Source of the DNA: Azospirillum thiophilum
GTDB lineage: Bacteria > Pseudomonadota > Alphaproteobacteria > Azospirillales > Azospirillaceae
DNA: 64,000 nucleotides
NCBI RefSeq assembly: GCF_001305595.1
Contig: NZ_CP012407.1
Span: forward strand, 1-64,000
Reading direction: 5' to 3'
Shown: positions 26,646 through 35,927 of the stretch, piece after piece
How positions within the stretch are numbered: the stretch's first letter is position 1
How the letters are laid out: every line of letters begins with the position of its first letter
Translations under genes and position numbers: made by a program
Notes under the pieces: generated by a model
Told to the model about the DNA's origin: nothing
The model's database searches: none
What the model saw: only the letters and a program-made list of their open reading frames with translations

Positions 26646-28571
26646 ATGTGCGGTTTCGCCGGCTTCGCCGGACCCGGCGGCGAGCGCGACCTCGCCGTCA
26701 TGACCAGCATCATCCGTCACCGCGGTCCCGACGACGACGGCGTCTATGCCGATCAGGGCAGGTCCGACGACAGCGGCGCTCTGCCGGTTCATCTGGGGTT
26801 CCGCCGTCTCGCCATCATCGACATCGAGGGCGGCTACCAGCCGATGGCGACGGCCGAGGGCGATCTGGTCATCGTCTACAACGGCGAGATCTATAACGCG
26901 CCCGAACTGCGCCGCGCGCTGGAGCAGGCCGGCCACCGGTTCGTCACCGACCACTCCGACACCGAGGTGCTGCTGCACGGCTACCGGGAATGGGGCCTGG
27001 CCATGCTGGAGCGGCTGAACGGCATGTTCGCCTTCTGCCTCTACGACCGCCGCCGGGGCCGGCTGGTGTTCGGCCGCGACCGCTTCGGCAAGAAGCCGCT
27101 GTTCTATGCCGAGACCGCCGACGGGCTGGTCTTCGCCTCGGAGGCCACTGCCGTCCTGTCCCACCCGTCGGTGCCGGACGGGCTGGACCGCACCGCGCTG
27201 GTCAAGTATTTCGCTTACGGCTTCATCCCGGCGCCGCTGACCGCCCATGCCGCGGTGCGCAAGCTGCCGGGCGGCTGCAGCATGGTCTACGACCTGACCA
27301 GCCGCCGGCTGTCGGTCAGCCGCTACTGGGAATACCGCATGGTGGTGGACGACCGGCCGCCGGGTGGTCCCGACCAGTGGGCGGAGGAGCTGCGCGAGCT
27401 GCTGGACCGCGCGGTGGAACGCCGGATGCTGAGCGACGTGCCGGTCGGCTTCTTCCTGTCCGGCGGCATCGACAGCGCCGCCATCGTGGCGCTCGCGGCC
27501 CGGCACCGCGACCCGGCGTCGATGAGGACCTTCACCATCGGCTTCGACGAGCCGAGCTTCGACGAGAGCGGCTATGCGGCCGACGCAGCGCGCCATTACG
27601 GCACCGACCATGCCTGCCGCACGCTGAACCTCGACACCGCGGCGGGAATGCTGCCGGAGTTGCTCGGCCGGCTGGACGACCCGATCGCCGACCCCTCCAT
27701 CCTGCCGACGCATCTGCTGTCGCGCTTCGCCCGCGAACGGGTGACGGTGGCGCTGACCGGCGACGGCGGCGACGAGCTGTTCGCGGGCTACGACACCTTC
27801 GACGCGCTGCGCACGGCACGACTCTACCACCATGCCGTCCCCCGCCCGCTGCACCGGCTGGCGGAGGCGGTGGCCCACCGGCTTCCGCGGTCGGACCGCA
27901 ACATGAGCTTCGACTTCAAGCTGCGCCGGGCACTGCGCGGGCTGGGGCACCGGCCGGCGCACTGGATGCCGTCCTGGCTGGGGCCGGCCTCGGTAGAGGA
28001 GGTGTCGCGGCTGTTCGGCATCAGCCTGTCCGCCGACGATCTCTATGACGAAGCCGATGCCCTGTGGCGCTCGGGCGCCAGCGGCCACGACGTCGACCGC
28101 TCCATCGAGTTCTACGGCCGCTTCTATCTTGGCGAGAATCTGCTGATCAAAGCCGACCGCGCCAGCATGTTCTGTTCGCTGGAGACGCGGTCGCCCTTCC
28201 TCGACCGCGATCTCGTCGCCTTCGTCAGCCGCCTGCCGGCCGGCGTGAAGCTGCAGCCGAATGGCCTGATGGGCGGCACCCGCAAATGGATCCTGAAGAA
28301 GGCGATGGCCCCGCTGCTGCCGCCGGCGATCCTGTCCCGGCCCAAGAAGGGCTTCGGCATCCCCCTGAGCCGCTGGCTGCGCCACCTGCCCCAGCCGCCG
28401 CTGGAGACCGCGGCGCGCATCGGGGTGGACGGCAAGTGGCTGGCGGCCCGCTGGGACGAGCACCGCAGCGGACAGGCCGACCACCGGGGCCTGCTGTGGG
28501 CCTGGACCGCACTCGCCGCCGCGCTGGACCGCCCGGCCAAGACACCGGCACCGATGGAAAACGCCGCATGA
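26646..28571 (+). CDS. asnB: Glutamine-dependent asparagine synthase-like amidotransferase
   Basis: A 641-aa protein; GGGAGAG lies 7 nt before the ATG. The start is fixed by Met-Cys-Gly-Phe, where Cys2 is the glutaminase nucleophile (Ntn hydrolase). Further class II glutaminase motifs are RHRGPDDDGVY, RLAIIDIEGGYQPM and YNGEIYN. The synthetase domain has the ATP pyrophosphatase loop FLSGGIDSA near 268 and TGDGGDELFAGY near 378. AsnB paralogues inside polysaccharide clusters often amidate uronic-acid sugars rather than make asparagine, so sugar amidation is a real alternative. It overlaps the next gene by 4 bp (ATGA). Confidence 0.9.
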   Translation: MCGFAGFAGPGGERDLAVMTSIIRHRGPDDDGVYADQGRSDDSGALPVHLGFRRLAIIDIEGGYQPMATAEGDLVIVYNGEIYNAPELRRALEQAGHRFVTDHSDTEVLLHGYREWGLAMLERLNGMFAFCLYDRRRGRLVFGRDRFGKKPLFYAETADGLVFASEATAVLSHPSVPDGLDRTALVKYFAYGFIPAPLTAHAAVRKLPGGCSMVYDLTSRRLSVSRYWEYRMVVDDRPPGGPDQWAEELRELLDRAVERRMLSDVPVGFFLSGGIDSAAIVALAARHRDPASMRTFTIGFDEPSFDESGYAADAARHYGTDHACRTLNLDTAAGMLPELLGRLDDPIADPSILPTHLLSRFARERVTVALTGDGGDELFAGYDTFDALRTARLYHHAVPRPLHRLAEAVAHRLPRSDRNMSFDFKLRRALRGLGHRPAHWMPSWLGPASVEEVSRLFGISLSADDLYDEADALWRSGASGHDVDRSIEFYGRFYLGENLLIKADRASMFCSLETRSPFLDRDLVAFVSRLPAGVKLQPNGLMGGTRKWILKKAMAPLLPPAILSRPKKGFGIPLSRWLRHLPQPPLETAARIGVDGKWLAARWDEHRSGQADHRGLLWAWTALAAALDRPAKTPAPMENAA

Positions 28572-30511
28572 GTTCCGAAAGTCTGGATTATCCGCTCTCC
28601 GGCACGCGCGGGGAGGCGGACACACATGCCGCCGGCCGCATCCTGGTCTGGCTGCTTCTAGGGCTGGGAGCGCTGATCGTCGCCTATCAGTTCGGCATGA
28701 ACATGCAGGCCAGCACCGGCCTGCCCTATTGGGATGACTGGGGCTATTTCTTCGGCGCCGTCCAGGGCGTGCAGCAGCCGCTGACCGTCCATTCGATCTT
28801 CGCCAAGGACAGCGACCATGTCGCCCCGGTCTTCAAGCTGCTGACCCACGGGCTGTGGCATGCCATCGGCGTCGACTTCATCGCCTTCCGGCTGGTCGGC
28901 TGGCTGGCCTTCGCCGCCATGCTCGCCGCCTACGCCCTTGTCCTGCTGCGGGATTGCACGCGCTCGGCGTGGACCGCGGTGCCGGCCCTTGCGGCCGGGC
29001 TGTTCCTGACCGGCACGCTGAACAACGAGTATTTCTACTACCAGCACATGGGGCTGGCGCAGCCGATCTTATTCACCTGCCTGTTTCTGTTTTTCCACAC
29101 GCTGGTCAGCGGACGGCTGGTGCCGGCGATGCTGTTCCTGCTGGCCTTCGGCTCCACCGGGGTGTTCGGCGCCAGCTATGCGCTGGGGGCGGCCGGAGCC
29201 GGGGGGCTGCTGGCCCTGCGCCAGGGCGGGAACTGGCGGGAAAGGCTGACGGACGGGCGCACGCTGGTGGCGGTCGGCGGCGGGCTGCTGCTGACCGCGG
29301 CGATGCTGTGGATGACCTTCAGCGGCTCCTACGCCAACCACACCGGCCAGCCGCTGGTGCTGCCCTGGCACCGGGAATTCTGGGCCTTCCTGTTCGGCGC
29401 CTTCGCCACCGCCGCCGGCCTGCCGGTGGAGACGGTGGGGGCACCGCTGTCGCTGACGGCGGGGGCGGCGGCGCTCGCGCTCTGCCTCATCCCGGCAGTC
29501 CTGCTGCCCTTCGGCCGGGCGGGCGTCGAACGGCGCCATGCCGTCTTCTGCATCGCTTCGCTGATCGCGGGAACGGTCATCGTCACCATGACCACCGCCT
29601 TCGGCCGGGCCGGGTTGTGCGGCGACGGGATCGCCGCCGCGATGCAATGCGGCATCACTCCGCGTTACGCCTATCCGGTCCTGCTGGCCTTCCCGGCGGC
29701 GGTCGCCGGCTGGACCATGCTGATGGCCGGCCGGCCGGCCGCCAGGGCGCAACGGGACCGCGAAACCGGCCGGGGGGTCGCGGCGGGCATGGTGCTGACC
29801 GGCCTGCTCCTGCTCGGCCACGGCACGGGCGGGGACCTCCTGCGGCATTGGAGCGTCGCGGGCTTCAACCGGATGGTGGCCGACCGCGACAGTGCGGCAC
29901 AGCGCTGCATCGCCAGCCATCTGCAGGCCATCCGGACGCCGGACGGACTGGATTGGGACCGGCCTCTGGTCTGCCCATCCAGTTCACCGCGCAACATCGC
30001 GCCCTTCCTGCGCGCCGCCTACGACCTGAAGGCCGATTTCCTGGCGCCGATCCTGGCCGATGCGGCCGGTCATCCGGAACGCTCGATCCTGCAGACCCTG
30101 CTGCAGGGCGGGCGGCTCGATGGGGCCGGCCAGTTGCGGATGGACATGCCGCTGCGGGCTTCCGAAAGCGCGGACGGGCTGCACGGCTCCCTCGACCGGA
30201 TCGAACGCATCGCCAGCGGGGGGCCGATCGCCATTGCCGGCTGGGCCGCGGACACGGCCGTTCCGGCGCCGGTTCCCTTCGTGCTGGCGGTGGTCGGGGA
30301 TCGCATCGTCGCCACCGGCTCCACCGGCATCGCCCGTCCGGATGTCGCCAAGGTCTTCCATGAGGAGGTACTGACCGGAAGCGGCTTCATTTTGCTGTTG
30401 CCGCCGGACGTCGCCGGCCAACGGGTCAGGCTGTTCCTGATGGCGCATTCCGGCGCCCTGAAGGAACTGACCCCGCCCGGTGGTGTCGAAGCCATGCCGA
30501 AGGCCCCGTAA
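28568..30511 (+). CDS. Polytopic membrane protein of the glycan island, unknown function
   Basis: A 647-aa protein coupled to asnB by an ATGA overlap. About ten hydrophobic segments fill residues 25-430, for example ILVWLLLGLGALIVAYQFGM, LVGWLAFAAMLAAYALVLL and PILFTCLFLFFHTLVSG, with a WDDWGYFF motif after the first helix that recalls acidic motifs of GT-C glycosyltransferases. The last 200 residues are soluble and probably periplasmic. Topology and context suggest a GT-C-like transferase or polymerase using a lipid-linked donor, but no family signature is certain. A strong terminator follows. Confidence 0.75.
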   Translation: MSSESLDYPLSGTRGEADTHAAGRILVWLLLGLGALIVAYQFGMNMQASTGLPYWDDWGYFFGAVQGVQQPLTVHSIFAKDSDHVAPVFKLLTHGLWHAIGVDFIAFRLVGWLAFAAMLAAYALVLLRDCTRSAWTAVPALAAGLFLTGTLNNEYFYYQHMGLAQPILFTCLFLFFHTLVSGRLVPAMLFLLAFGSTGVFGASYALGAAGAGGLLALRQGGNWRERLTDGRTLVAVGGGLLLTAAMLWMTFSGSYANHTGQPLVLPWHREFWAFLFGAFATAAGLPVETVGAPLSLTAGAAALALCLIPAVLLPFGRAGVERRHAVFCIASLIAGTVIVTMTTAFGRAGLCGDGIAAAMQCGITPRYAYPVLLAFPAAVAGWTMLMAGRPAARAQRDRETGRGVAAGMVLTGLLLLGHGTGGDLLRHWSVAGFNRMVADRDSAAQRCIASHLQAIRTPDGLDWDRPLVCPSSSPRNIAPFLRAAYDLKADFLAPILADAAGHPERSILQTLLQGGRLDGAGQLRMDMPLRASESADGLHGSLDRIERIASGGPIAIAGWAADTAVPAPVPFVLAVVGDRIVATGSTGIARPDVAKVFHEEVLTGSGFILLLPPDVAGQRVRLFLMAHSGALKELTPPGGVEAMPKAP

Positions 30512-30532
30512 GATCGAAGGCCCCGGAATGGC

Positions 30533-30573
30533 AAACGGCCCGGCAGCCGGAAAGCTGCAGGGCCGTTTTCTTT
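30533..30573 (+). terminator. Rho-independent terminator
   Basis: AAACGGCCCGGCAGC (30533-30547) and GCTGCAGGGCCGTTT (30554-30568) form a stem of about 15 bp with one central mismatch, followed by TTTTCTTTT. It lies 21 bp after the stop at 30511 and also faces the end of the minus-strand GT2 gene, so it may serve both sides. Confidence 0.8.
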
Positions 30574-30600
30574 TCGGCAGCGGCCTTCGGACGCGGGGCC

Positions 30601-31623
30601 TCAATCCCGGATGCTGCGGTCCGAGGGGCCCGGCTCGTCGAAATTCAGCATGGTCTTGATGGAATAGTGGCTCTTGCCCTGGCTCTCAAAATAGATGCGG
30701 ACCAGCAACTCGGCCAGCAACCCCATCAGGATGCACATCACGCCGGTGACCAGCCCCATCGTTACCAGAAGCGGCAACGGGGTCAGGATGAAGGAGATGC
30801 CGTCGACAAGCTTCAGATAGATGGCGTAGATGCCGGCCAGGAAGGACAGCCCCATGAACATCATGCCGGCGAAGCCGAAGATGTAGATTGGCTTGGTTTC
30901 GTACTGGGTCAGGAACTTCACGACGATCAGGTCGAGCACGACCTTCAGCACCCGCTCCAGCCCGTATTTTGACTGGCCATGGCGGCGCGGGTGGTGACGC
31001 ACCGGCATCTCGGTCAGCTTCGCACCCTGCCAGCGGGCGTAGATCGGCACGAAGCGGTGCATCTCGCCATAGAGCCGGTAGCCCTGCAGCATCTGGCGCC
31101 GGTAGGCCTTCAGCGTGCAGCCATAGTCGTTCAGCTTCACGCCCGAGATGGTGGAGATCAGCTTGTTGGCCATCCGGCTCGGCAGCGTGCGCAGCAGGAA
31201 GCCGTCCTGCCGGTCTGCGCGCCAGCCCGACACCACGTCATAGCCCTCGTCCAGCTTGGCGAGCAGGCCGGCGATGTCCTGCGGGTCGTTCTGCAAGTCG
31301 CCGTCCATCGGAACAATGACATCGCCGCGGGCATGGTCGATGCCGGCCATCATCGCTGCGGTCTGGCCGACGTTGCGGCGGAAGTTGATGACGCGGATGC
31401 GGCGGTCGGAGGCCACGCGCTGCAGTTCCTCCTCCGTCCCGTCGGTGGAACCGTCATTGACGAAGAGGACTTCGAAGCTGCGCCCCAGCCCGTCGAGCGC
31501 CGGGATCAGCCGGCCGCACAGGGGGGCGATGTTGTCCTCCTCGTTGTAGACCGGGATCAGGACCGAGACGGAAACCGTGCCGGTGTCCGTGGTGGCGGAT
31601 CCAGGGGTAAGAAGGAGGGTCAT
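30601..31623 (-). CDS. GT2 glycosyltransferase, polyprenyl-phosphate sugar transferase type (ArnC/GtrB-like)
   Basis: A 340-aa protein from ATG 31623. The GT-A domain shows VSVLIPVYNEEDNIAPLC, VLFVNDGSTDGTEE and VIVPMDGDLQNDPQDI (the D-x-D type metal motif), and RRHGQSKYGLERVLK at its end. Two C-terminal membrane helices (IYIFGFAGMMFMGLSFLAGI and LLVTMGLVTGVMCILMGLLA) match the ArnC, GtrB and DPM1 architecture. It likely puts a sugar on undecaprenyl phosphate for use outside the inner membrane. It is the last gene of a five-gene minus-strand run from 35742. Confidence 0.88.
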   Translation of the reverse strand: MTLLLTPGSATTDTGTVSVSVLIPVYNEEDNIAPLCGRLIPALDGLGRSFEVLFVNDGSTDGTEEELQRVASDRRIRVINFRRNVGQTAAMMAGIDHARGDVIVPMDGDLQNDPQDIAGLLAKLDEGYDVVSGWRADRQDGFLLRTLPSRMANKLISTISGVKLNDYGCTLKAYRRQMLQGYRLYGEMHRFVPIYARWQGAKLTEMPVRHHPRRHGQSKYGLERVLKVVLDLIVVKFLTQYETKPIYIFGFAGMMFMGLSFLAGIYAIYLKLVDGISFILTPLPLLVTMGLVTGVMCILMGLLAELLVRIYFESQGKSHYSIKTMLNFDEPGPSDRSIRD

Positions 31624-31728
31624 CGAACGGGTCCGGAGGCTGCGGGGGGCATCTGTCGAAGGCGACGCCGGGCCATGGTATGGCCGCTGCATTCCGCGAG
31701 CGCAACGGCTAATTGGGCGGCGGCCGCG

Positions 31729-32712
31729 TCACGCCGCACGGCGCTCGCGCAGGACGGTCAGGTCGATGACAGCGCCCAGCAGGGCCACCATCACCTGGAA
31801 GGCGAGGATGCCGAACCCCAGCGCCAGCGACTGGGCATGCGGCACGCCGACCAGATCGAACAGCCCGACCAGCGACGCCTCGCGCAGGCCGATGCCGGCG
31901 ACGGTGACCGGCATCAGCACGATCACCGACATCAGCCCGATCGCCGCACACCAGACGGAAAAAGGCTGGACGATGCCGACCGCCAGCCCCAGGGCCTGGC
32001 TGCCGGCGACCGCCGCCAGTTGGACCGCGATCCCGCCGGCGAGCGACAGCAAGGCCCGCCCCGGCCGGCGCGTCTGGTCGCGCCAGGAGTCAAGGAAGCT
32101 GCGCAAGGGCCCGAGCAGCAGTGCCTGACGCTTCGGCCCCGCCCGCCAGCCCAGCAGCGCCAGCAGAAGGGTGCGAGCCCGCCCCCAGGCCAGCAGCCCG
32201 GTCACCGCAGCCAGCCCGGCAAGCACCACCCCGACCGCGGCCAGCAGCGCTTCACCGAATCGCGCCGTCTCCAGAGCCAGCCCGCCGCCGGTCAGCAGCA
32301 GCAACCCGGCGATCCCCGTCACCTTGTCGAAGGCGACCGCCGAGACGATGCGTCCGCCGCCGGCTTCTCCCTGCTCCGCCCCCCGGCCTGCCCTCCGGCT
32401 TTCCCCCGGCGCTCCATCCCGGCTGAGCCGGTAGGCCTTCACCGCCTCCCCCGCCAGTTGGCCCGGCAGGACCAGCGCATAGAGCTGCGCCACCAGCGTG
32501 TAGGCAAGCAGACGCCCCACCCGCTGGTCCGGTAGCAGAACCCGCAGCTTCAATGCGTTCAGCACATGCATCAGGAAGAACAGCATGGCAGCGAGCGCCA
32601 GCAGCCCCGGCGACGCCATCGCCAGCACCCACCCGGCCTCCGCCACATCGACCCGCCACAGCAGCAGGGCGACCAGCAGCACGCTGACCAGGGCTTTCAG
32701 CCAGGCATGCAT
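31729..32712 (-). CDS. Lysylphosphatidylglycerol-synthase TM-like (UPF0104) membrane protein
   Basis: A 327-aa protein with eight or so hydrophobic helices. Key features are ALKLRVLLPDQRVGRLLAYT, VAQLYALVLPGQLAGEAVKA and, near the end, MPVTVAGIGLREASLVGLFD, the usual signature of the family. Members are proposed flippases or lipid-handling proteins beside glycosyltransferase genes. It sits between a GT2 gene and two methyltransferase genes. Substrate unknown. Confidence 0.85.
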   Translation of the reverse strand: MHAWLKALVSVLLVALLLWRVDVAEAGWVLAMASPGLLALAAMLFFLMHVLNALKLRVLLPDQRVGRLLAYTLVAQLYALVLPGQLAGEAVKAYRLSRDGAPGESRRAGRGAEQGEAGGGRIVSAVAFDKVTGIAGLLLLTGGGLALETARFGEALLAAVGVVLAGLAAVTGLLAWGRARTLLLALLGWRAGPKRQALLLGPLRSFLDSWRDQTRRPGRALLSLAGGIAVQLAAVAGSQALGLAVGIVQPFSVWCAAIGLMSVIVLMPVTVAGIGLREASLVGLFDLVGVPHAQSLALGFGILAFQVMVALLGAVIDLTVLRERRAA

Positions 32713-32778
32713 TTAAGGATGCCTTTTCATGAAGTCATGGAGTGATGATATGGATTTTCTTCCTCTTTCAGGGTTCTC

Positions 32779-32797
32779 GGCGGATCTTCGATCCGCC
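32779..32797. terminator. Perfect hairpin between gene groups
   Basis: GGCGGATC (32779-32786), TTC loop, GATCCGCC (32790-32797), in the 138-bp gap between the methyltransferase and the UPF0104 gene. No T-tract on either strand, so it could attenuate transcription or act as a processing site. Confidence 0.4.
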
Positions 32798-32850
32798 TGA
32801 TACCGTCAGCACGAACGAAGTTTGCGCGAGAGGCGGGAGAAGGAGAGTCC

Positions 32851-33627
32851 TCACGCCCCCGGACGGCGGGCCAGCACGTAGATGTAGTCGCCATGCGACC
32901 AGGAGTTCAGGCGGAAGATGTGATACAGCGCCTCGGCAAGGAAGCGCCGTCCGGGGCCATAGTCACCCTCGGTGCCCTGGCCGCTGGCGGCCCCCAGCAC
33001 GTTGCGGTAGAGCGGCGAGAAGAAGGGGAAACCCCATTCCACCACCCGCTCGATCTCCAGCCCGACCGACCTGATCTTGGCCTGCAGCTCGCCGCGGGCA
33101 TAGTTGCGGTGATGGCCGACCGTGCGCTCGAAGTCGCGCATTCGCCCCTGCAGGGTGGAAACCAGCAGGTAGCGGCCGGTCATGGCGGCGAGGTTGCGCA
33201 GAGCCGCGACGTCGTCCTCGATATGCTCAACCACGTCGGTGCAGACCACCAGGTCGAAGCGGCGGTCGAGATGGCCGGCGGCGACGTCGAGCAGTCCGAA
33301 TTCGGCGTGCGGCGCGCGGCGGCGGGCAACGTCGATGGCCTTGGCGGAAAAGTCGAGGCCGCTGTAACTGGCCTGCGGCTTCAGCGGCATCAGCGTGGCG
33401 AGCAGCGAGCCCTGGCCGCAGCCGACGTCGAGCAGGCTGTCGTAATTCAGCGGGCGCACCATCTCGGTGACGATACGGCGCAGATGCCGGCCGGTCGGGC
33501 CGTATTTGCGCATATCGTTCCAGCGCCGCTCCCAGCTGTCGTCGTAATCAACGCCGCCGGGGTGATCGGTCGCCGCCGCGGCGAGAGGAGTGTCGAGAGG
33601 GGCGGACTTGAATGCGTCGTCGCTCAT
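32851..33627 (-). CDS. Class I SAM-dependent methyltransferase
   Basis: A 258-aa protein. Motif I is LLDVGCGQGSLLATL near residue 66, then SGLDFSAKAIDVARRRAPHA and DLVVCTDVVEHIEDDVAALR (motifs II and III), followed by RYLLVSTLQGRMRDFERTVG. This matches small-molecule methyltransferases of polysaccharide clusters. It starts inside the stop of the upstream methyltransferase gene (4-bp overlap), so the pair is coupled. The acceptor is unknown. Confidence 0.85.
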   Translation of the reverse strand: MSDDAFKSAPLDTPLAAAATDHPGGVDYDDSWERRWNDMRKYGPTGRHLRRIVTEMVRPLNYDSLLDVGCGQGSLLATLMPLKPQASYSGLDFSAKAIDVARRRAPHAEFGLLDVAAGHLDRRFDLVVCTDVVEHIEDDVAALRNLAAMTGRYLLVSTLQGRMRDFERTVGHHRNYARGELQAKIRSVGLEIERVVEWGFPFFSPLYRNVLGAASGQGTEGDYGPGRRFLAEALYHIFRLNSWSHGDYIYVLARRPGA

Positions 33628-34508
33628 GCGGGCCTCCGGCGCAGGATGAATTCGTTGCAGCCCGTCGGCACGCGCGGCGGACGGACCTCCAGCAGCTCGA
33701 AGCCGAGCGCGTCCATCCGCGCCCGCACCTCGTCGGCACTGGCATATTCGTAGGGGTAGCCGCCAAGCCAATCGGTGACATCCACCCAGAACTCCATGCC
33801 GCGCTCCTTGCGCAGCGGGTTGGAGCCGGTGATCGCCCAGGTCGCCAGGAACATCAGCGAGCCCAGCGTCCAGTCCCAGACTCTCCGAAGGAAGCCCGGT
33901 GACAGATTGTAGACGATCTTGATCAGGGTCCAGATCGGCGAAGTCCAGTGGCGGTTGTAGAGCGCCAGCACGAAGGTGCCGCCCGGCGCGACCAGCGGCG
34001 CCACCGTCTCGATCGCCGGCCACATGGAGCCGGTGTGGTGCAGCGAGCCCCAGGCATAGACCACGTCGAAGCGGCCGAGCGAACCGACGAAGCCGCTGTC
34101 CAGCGCCGAGCCGCGGTGGAACTCGATGCGCTCGGCAAGCTCTGGCGCGAAGCGGCCCAGATTGCGGCGGGCGACCTCGACCCCGGTTGGGTTGACGTCG
34201 AAGCCCAGCGCGCGGTCGACGCCCAGCTTGCCGGCGGCGATGGTGAACAGGCCGGAGCCGGAACCGACGTCGCAGAAGCTGGCGCCCTTCAACCGGTCGG
34301 TCCCGACCAGCCCCTTCAGGCTGTCGATGGCCGCCACCAGCCGCGGCTCGTTCAGCACGGTGCGCGAGTAATGGTCCCAGTTCTCGCCGAAATCGAAGGC
34401 CAGGGCGGATGTCCCTGCCGGGGCGCCGCCCCCGCCATCCGCCGTCTTCACCGGTTCCGCCACGCTGTCCGATCCCTTGCTGTCCGATCCGCTCTGCCGC
34501 GCCGCCAT
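33624..34508 (-). CDS. Class I SAM-dependent methyltransferase
   Basis: A 294-aa protein from ATG 34508. After a Ser/Gly-rich leader of about 35 residues comes ALAFDFGENWDHYSRTVLNE and motif I SFCDVGSGSGLFTIAAGKLG near 80, then VDRALGFDVNPTGVEVARRN and DVVYAWGSLHHTGSMWPAIE. The protein belongs to the methyltransferase group found beside glycosyltransferases. It overlaps the next methyltransferase gene by 4 bp and lies 49 bp after a GT4 gene, in one probable operon. Confidence 0.85.
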   Translation of the reverse strand: MAARQSGSDSKGSDSVAEPVKTADGGGGAPAGTSALAFDFGENWDHYSRTVLNEPRLVAAIDSLKGLVGTDRLKGASFCDVGSGSGLFTIAAGKLGVDRALGFDVNPTGVEVARRNLGRFAPELAERIEFHRGSALDSGFVGSLGRFDVVYAWGSLHHTGSMWPAIETVAPLVAPGGTFVLALYNRHWTSPIWTLIKIVYNLSPGFLRRVWDWTLGSLMFLATWAITGSNPLRKERGMEFWVDVTDWLGGYPYEYASADEVRARMDALGFELLEVRPPRVPTGCNEFILRRRPA

Positions 34509-34557
34509 ACGCTCCCGAAAGCCGCCGGATGTCAACAGCACGTCATGCGACGGCCCC

Positions 34558-35742
34558 TCACTCCGCCCGCGCCGCCGGCTCCCCCGCCCGCCCGCCGCGG
34601 CCGGCAAGGGACAGGTCGCGGTAGGCGGCGGCGACGGCGCGCCAGGAGAAATGATCGACCACCCGGCGGCGTCCGCCCTCGCCCAGCCGGCGGCGCAGGG
34701 CCGGGTCCGCGGCAAGCCGGGCAAGGGCGGCGGCAAGGGCCGGGGTGTCGTCGACGTCCAGCATCAGGCCGGTTTCCTCCACCACCACCAGATCGCGGTT
34801 GCCGGCGATGCGGGTCGCCACCACCGGCAGGCCGGCGGCCATCGCCTCCAGCACCACATTGGGCATGCCCTCGTCGCGCGACGGGAAGATGAAGGCGTCG
34901 GCGGCGCGGTAGGCGGCGGGCAGCTCGTCGCGCCCGAGCCAGCCGCGGAAGGCGATGCGCTCCGACAGGCCGAGCCGGGCCGCCTGGGCCTCCAGCTCCG
35001 GCCGGGCGGGGCCGTCGCCGACGATGGTCAAGCCGATACAGGCGCGTAACTCCGCCGGCAGGGAGGCTAGGGCTTCGAACAGAACGTCCAGCCCCTTCTG
35101 CCGCACCACCCGGCCGACGAACAGCAGCGACAGGCGGTCGCCGTCGTCCCTTGCATCAGCAGGCGCGAAGCGGGCGGCATCGACGCCGTTGGGGATGATG
35201 GCGATGGGCCGGTCGGGGGCGAAGCGGCGGGCGAGGTCGGCCAGCCCCTCGCTGTTGGCGACGACGACCGAGGCGCGGCGCCACAGCCAGCCGATCACCG
35301 GCCCGGCCAGCCGGTGATAGAGCGAGATGCCGTCATACTGGAAGCCCGGCACGTCGCCGCCACGCAGGCTGACGACATAGGGCGTTCCAGTCAGCGCCCT
35401 CACCATCCATGCCGCAGGGCCGCAGGGCAGGCCGAAATAGGCGACGGTGGCATCCGGACGCCAGCGGGCGGCGATCCAGGGCACCATGACCAGCGAACTG
35501 GCGAGGAAGGCCAGCATCTCCACCACCGAGCTGCGGTCGCGGCGGCGGCGCAGGGTGGGGATGCGGCGGATCTCCACCCCGTCGGCCCGGCGCTCCACCC
35601 GCGGCAGGCCGCCGAAGGCAGAGGTCAGCACCAGAACCTCCTCGCCCAAGGCGGCGAGTTCGCGCGCGGTGTTGTCGGTGGCGTTGGCCGCCCCGCCGCC
35701 CAGCGGCGGAAACTCGTAGTTGATCAGCAGAAGCCGCGCCAT
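34558..35742 (-). CDS. GT4 glycosyltransferase
   Basis: A 394-aa GT-B protein from ATG 35742. It starts MARLLLINYEFPPLGGGAAN, the Gly-rich loop of GT4 enzymes, then VANSEGLADLARRF, IIPNGVDAARFAP and LSLLFVGRVVRQKGLDVLFE. The donor-site signature FIFPSRDEGMPNVVLEAMAA has the E-x7-E motif, followed by GLPVVATRIAGNRDLVVVEE. It heads the minus-strand run 35742-30601 and is divergent from the TPR-glycosyltransferase gene at 35928. Donor and acceptor sugars unknown. Confidence 0.9.
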   Translation of the reverse strand: MARLLLINYEFPPLGGGAANATDNTARELAALGEEVLVLTSAFGGLPRVERRADGVEIRRIPTLRRRRDRSSVVEMLAFLASSLVMVPWIAARWRPDATVAYFGLPCGPAAWMVRALTGTPYVVSLRGGDVPGFQYDGISLYHRLAGPVIGWLWRRASVVVANSEGLADLARRFAPDRPIAIIPNGVDAARFAPADARDDGDRLSLLFVGRVVRQKGLDVLFEALASLPAELRACIGLTIVGDGPARPELEAQAARLGLSERIAFRGWLGRDELPAAYRAADAFIFPSRDEGMPNVVLEAMAAGLPVVATRIAGNRDLVVVEETGLMLDVDDTPALAAALARLAADPALRRRLGEGGRRRVVDHFSWRAVAAAYRDLSLAGRGGRAGEPAARAE

Positions 35743-35927
35743 ACCGCCCGCCACACTCCCTGTTCGACGAGCGCCATTGATGGGCGGTGAGGGGCGGCGA
35801 TGCAAGCGGACAACCCGCCCCGCATCGCAACCGCCCGTCCTTTGCAGCGCATGGCATCTCTGCTACTGATCCCCCCGGTCCTCGATGCCGTCCGAAACAG
35901 GTTCTCAACCGGGGCGATGCGATCTCC

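Noticed and set aside
28064..30363. Very long alternative frames over the asnB and membrane-protein genes on both strands
   Set aside because: Shadow frames caused by high GC: Arg/Ala/Gly/Pro-rich, without known motifs.
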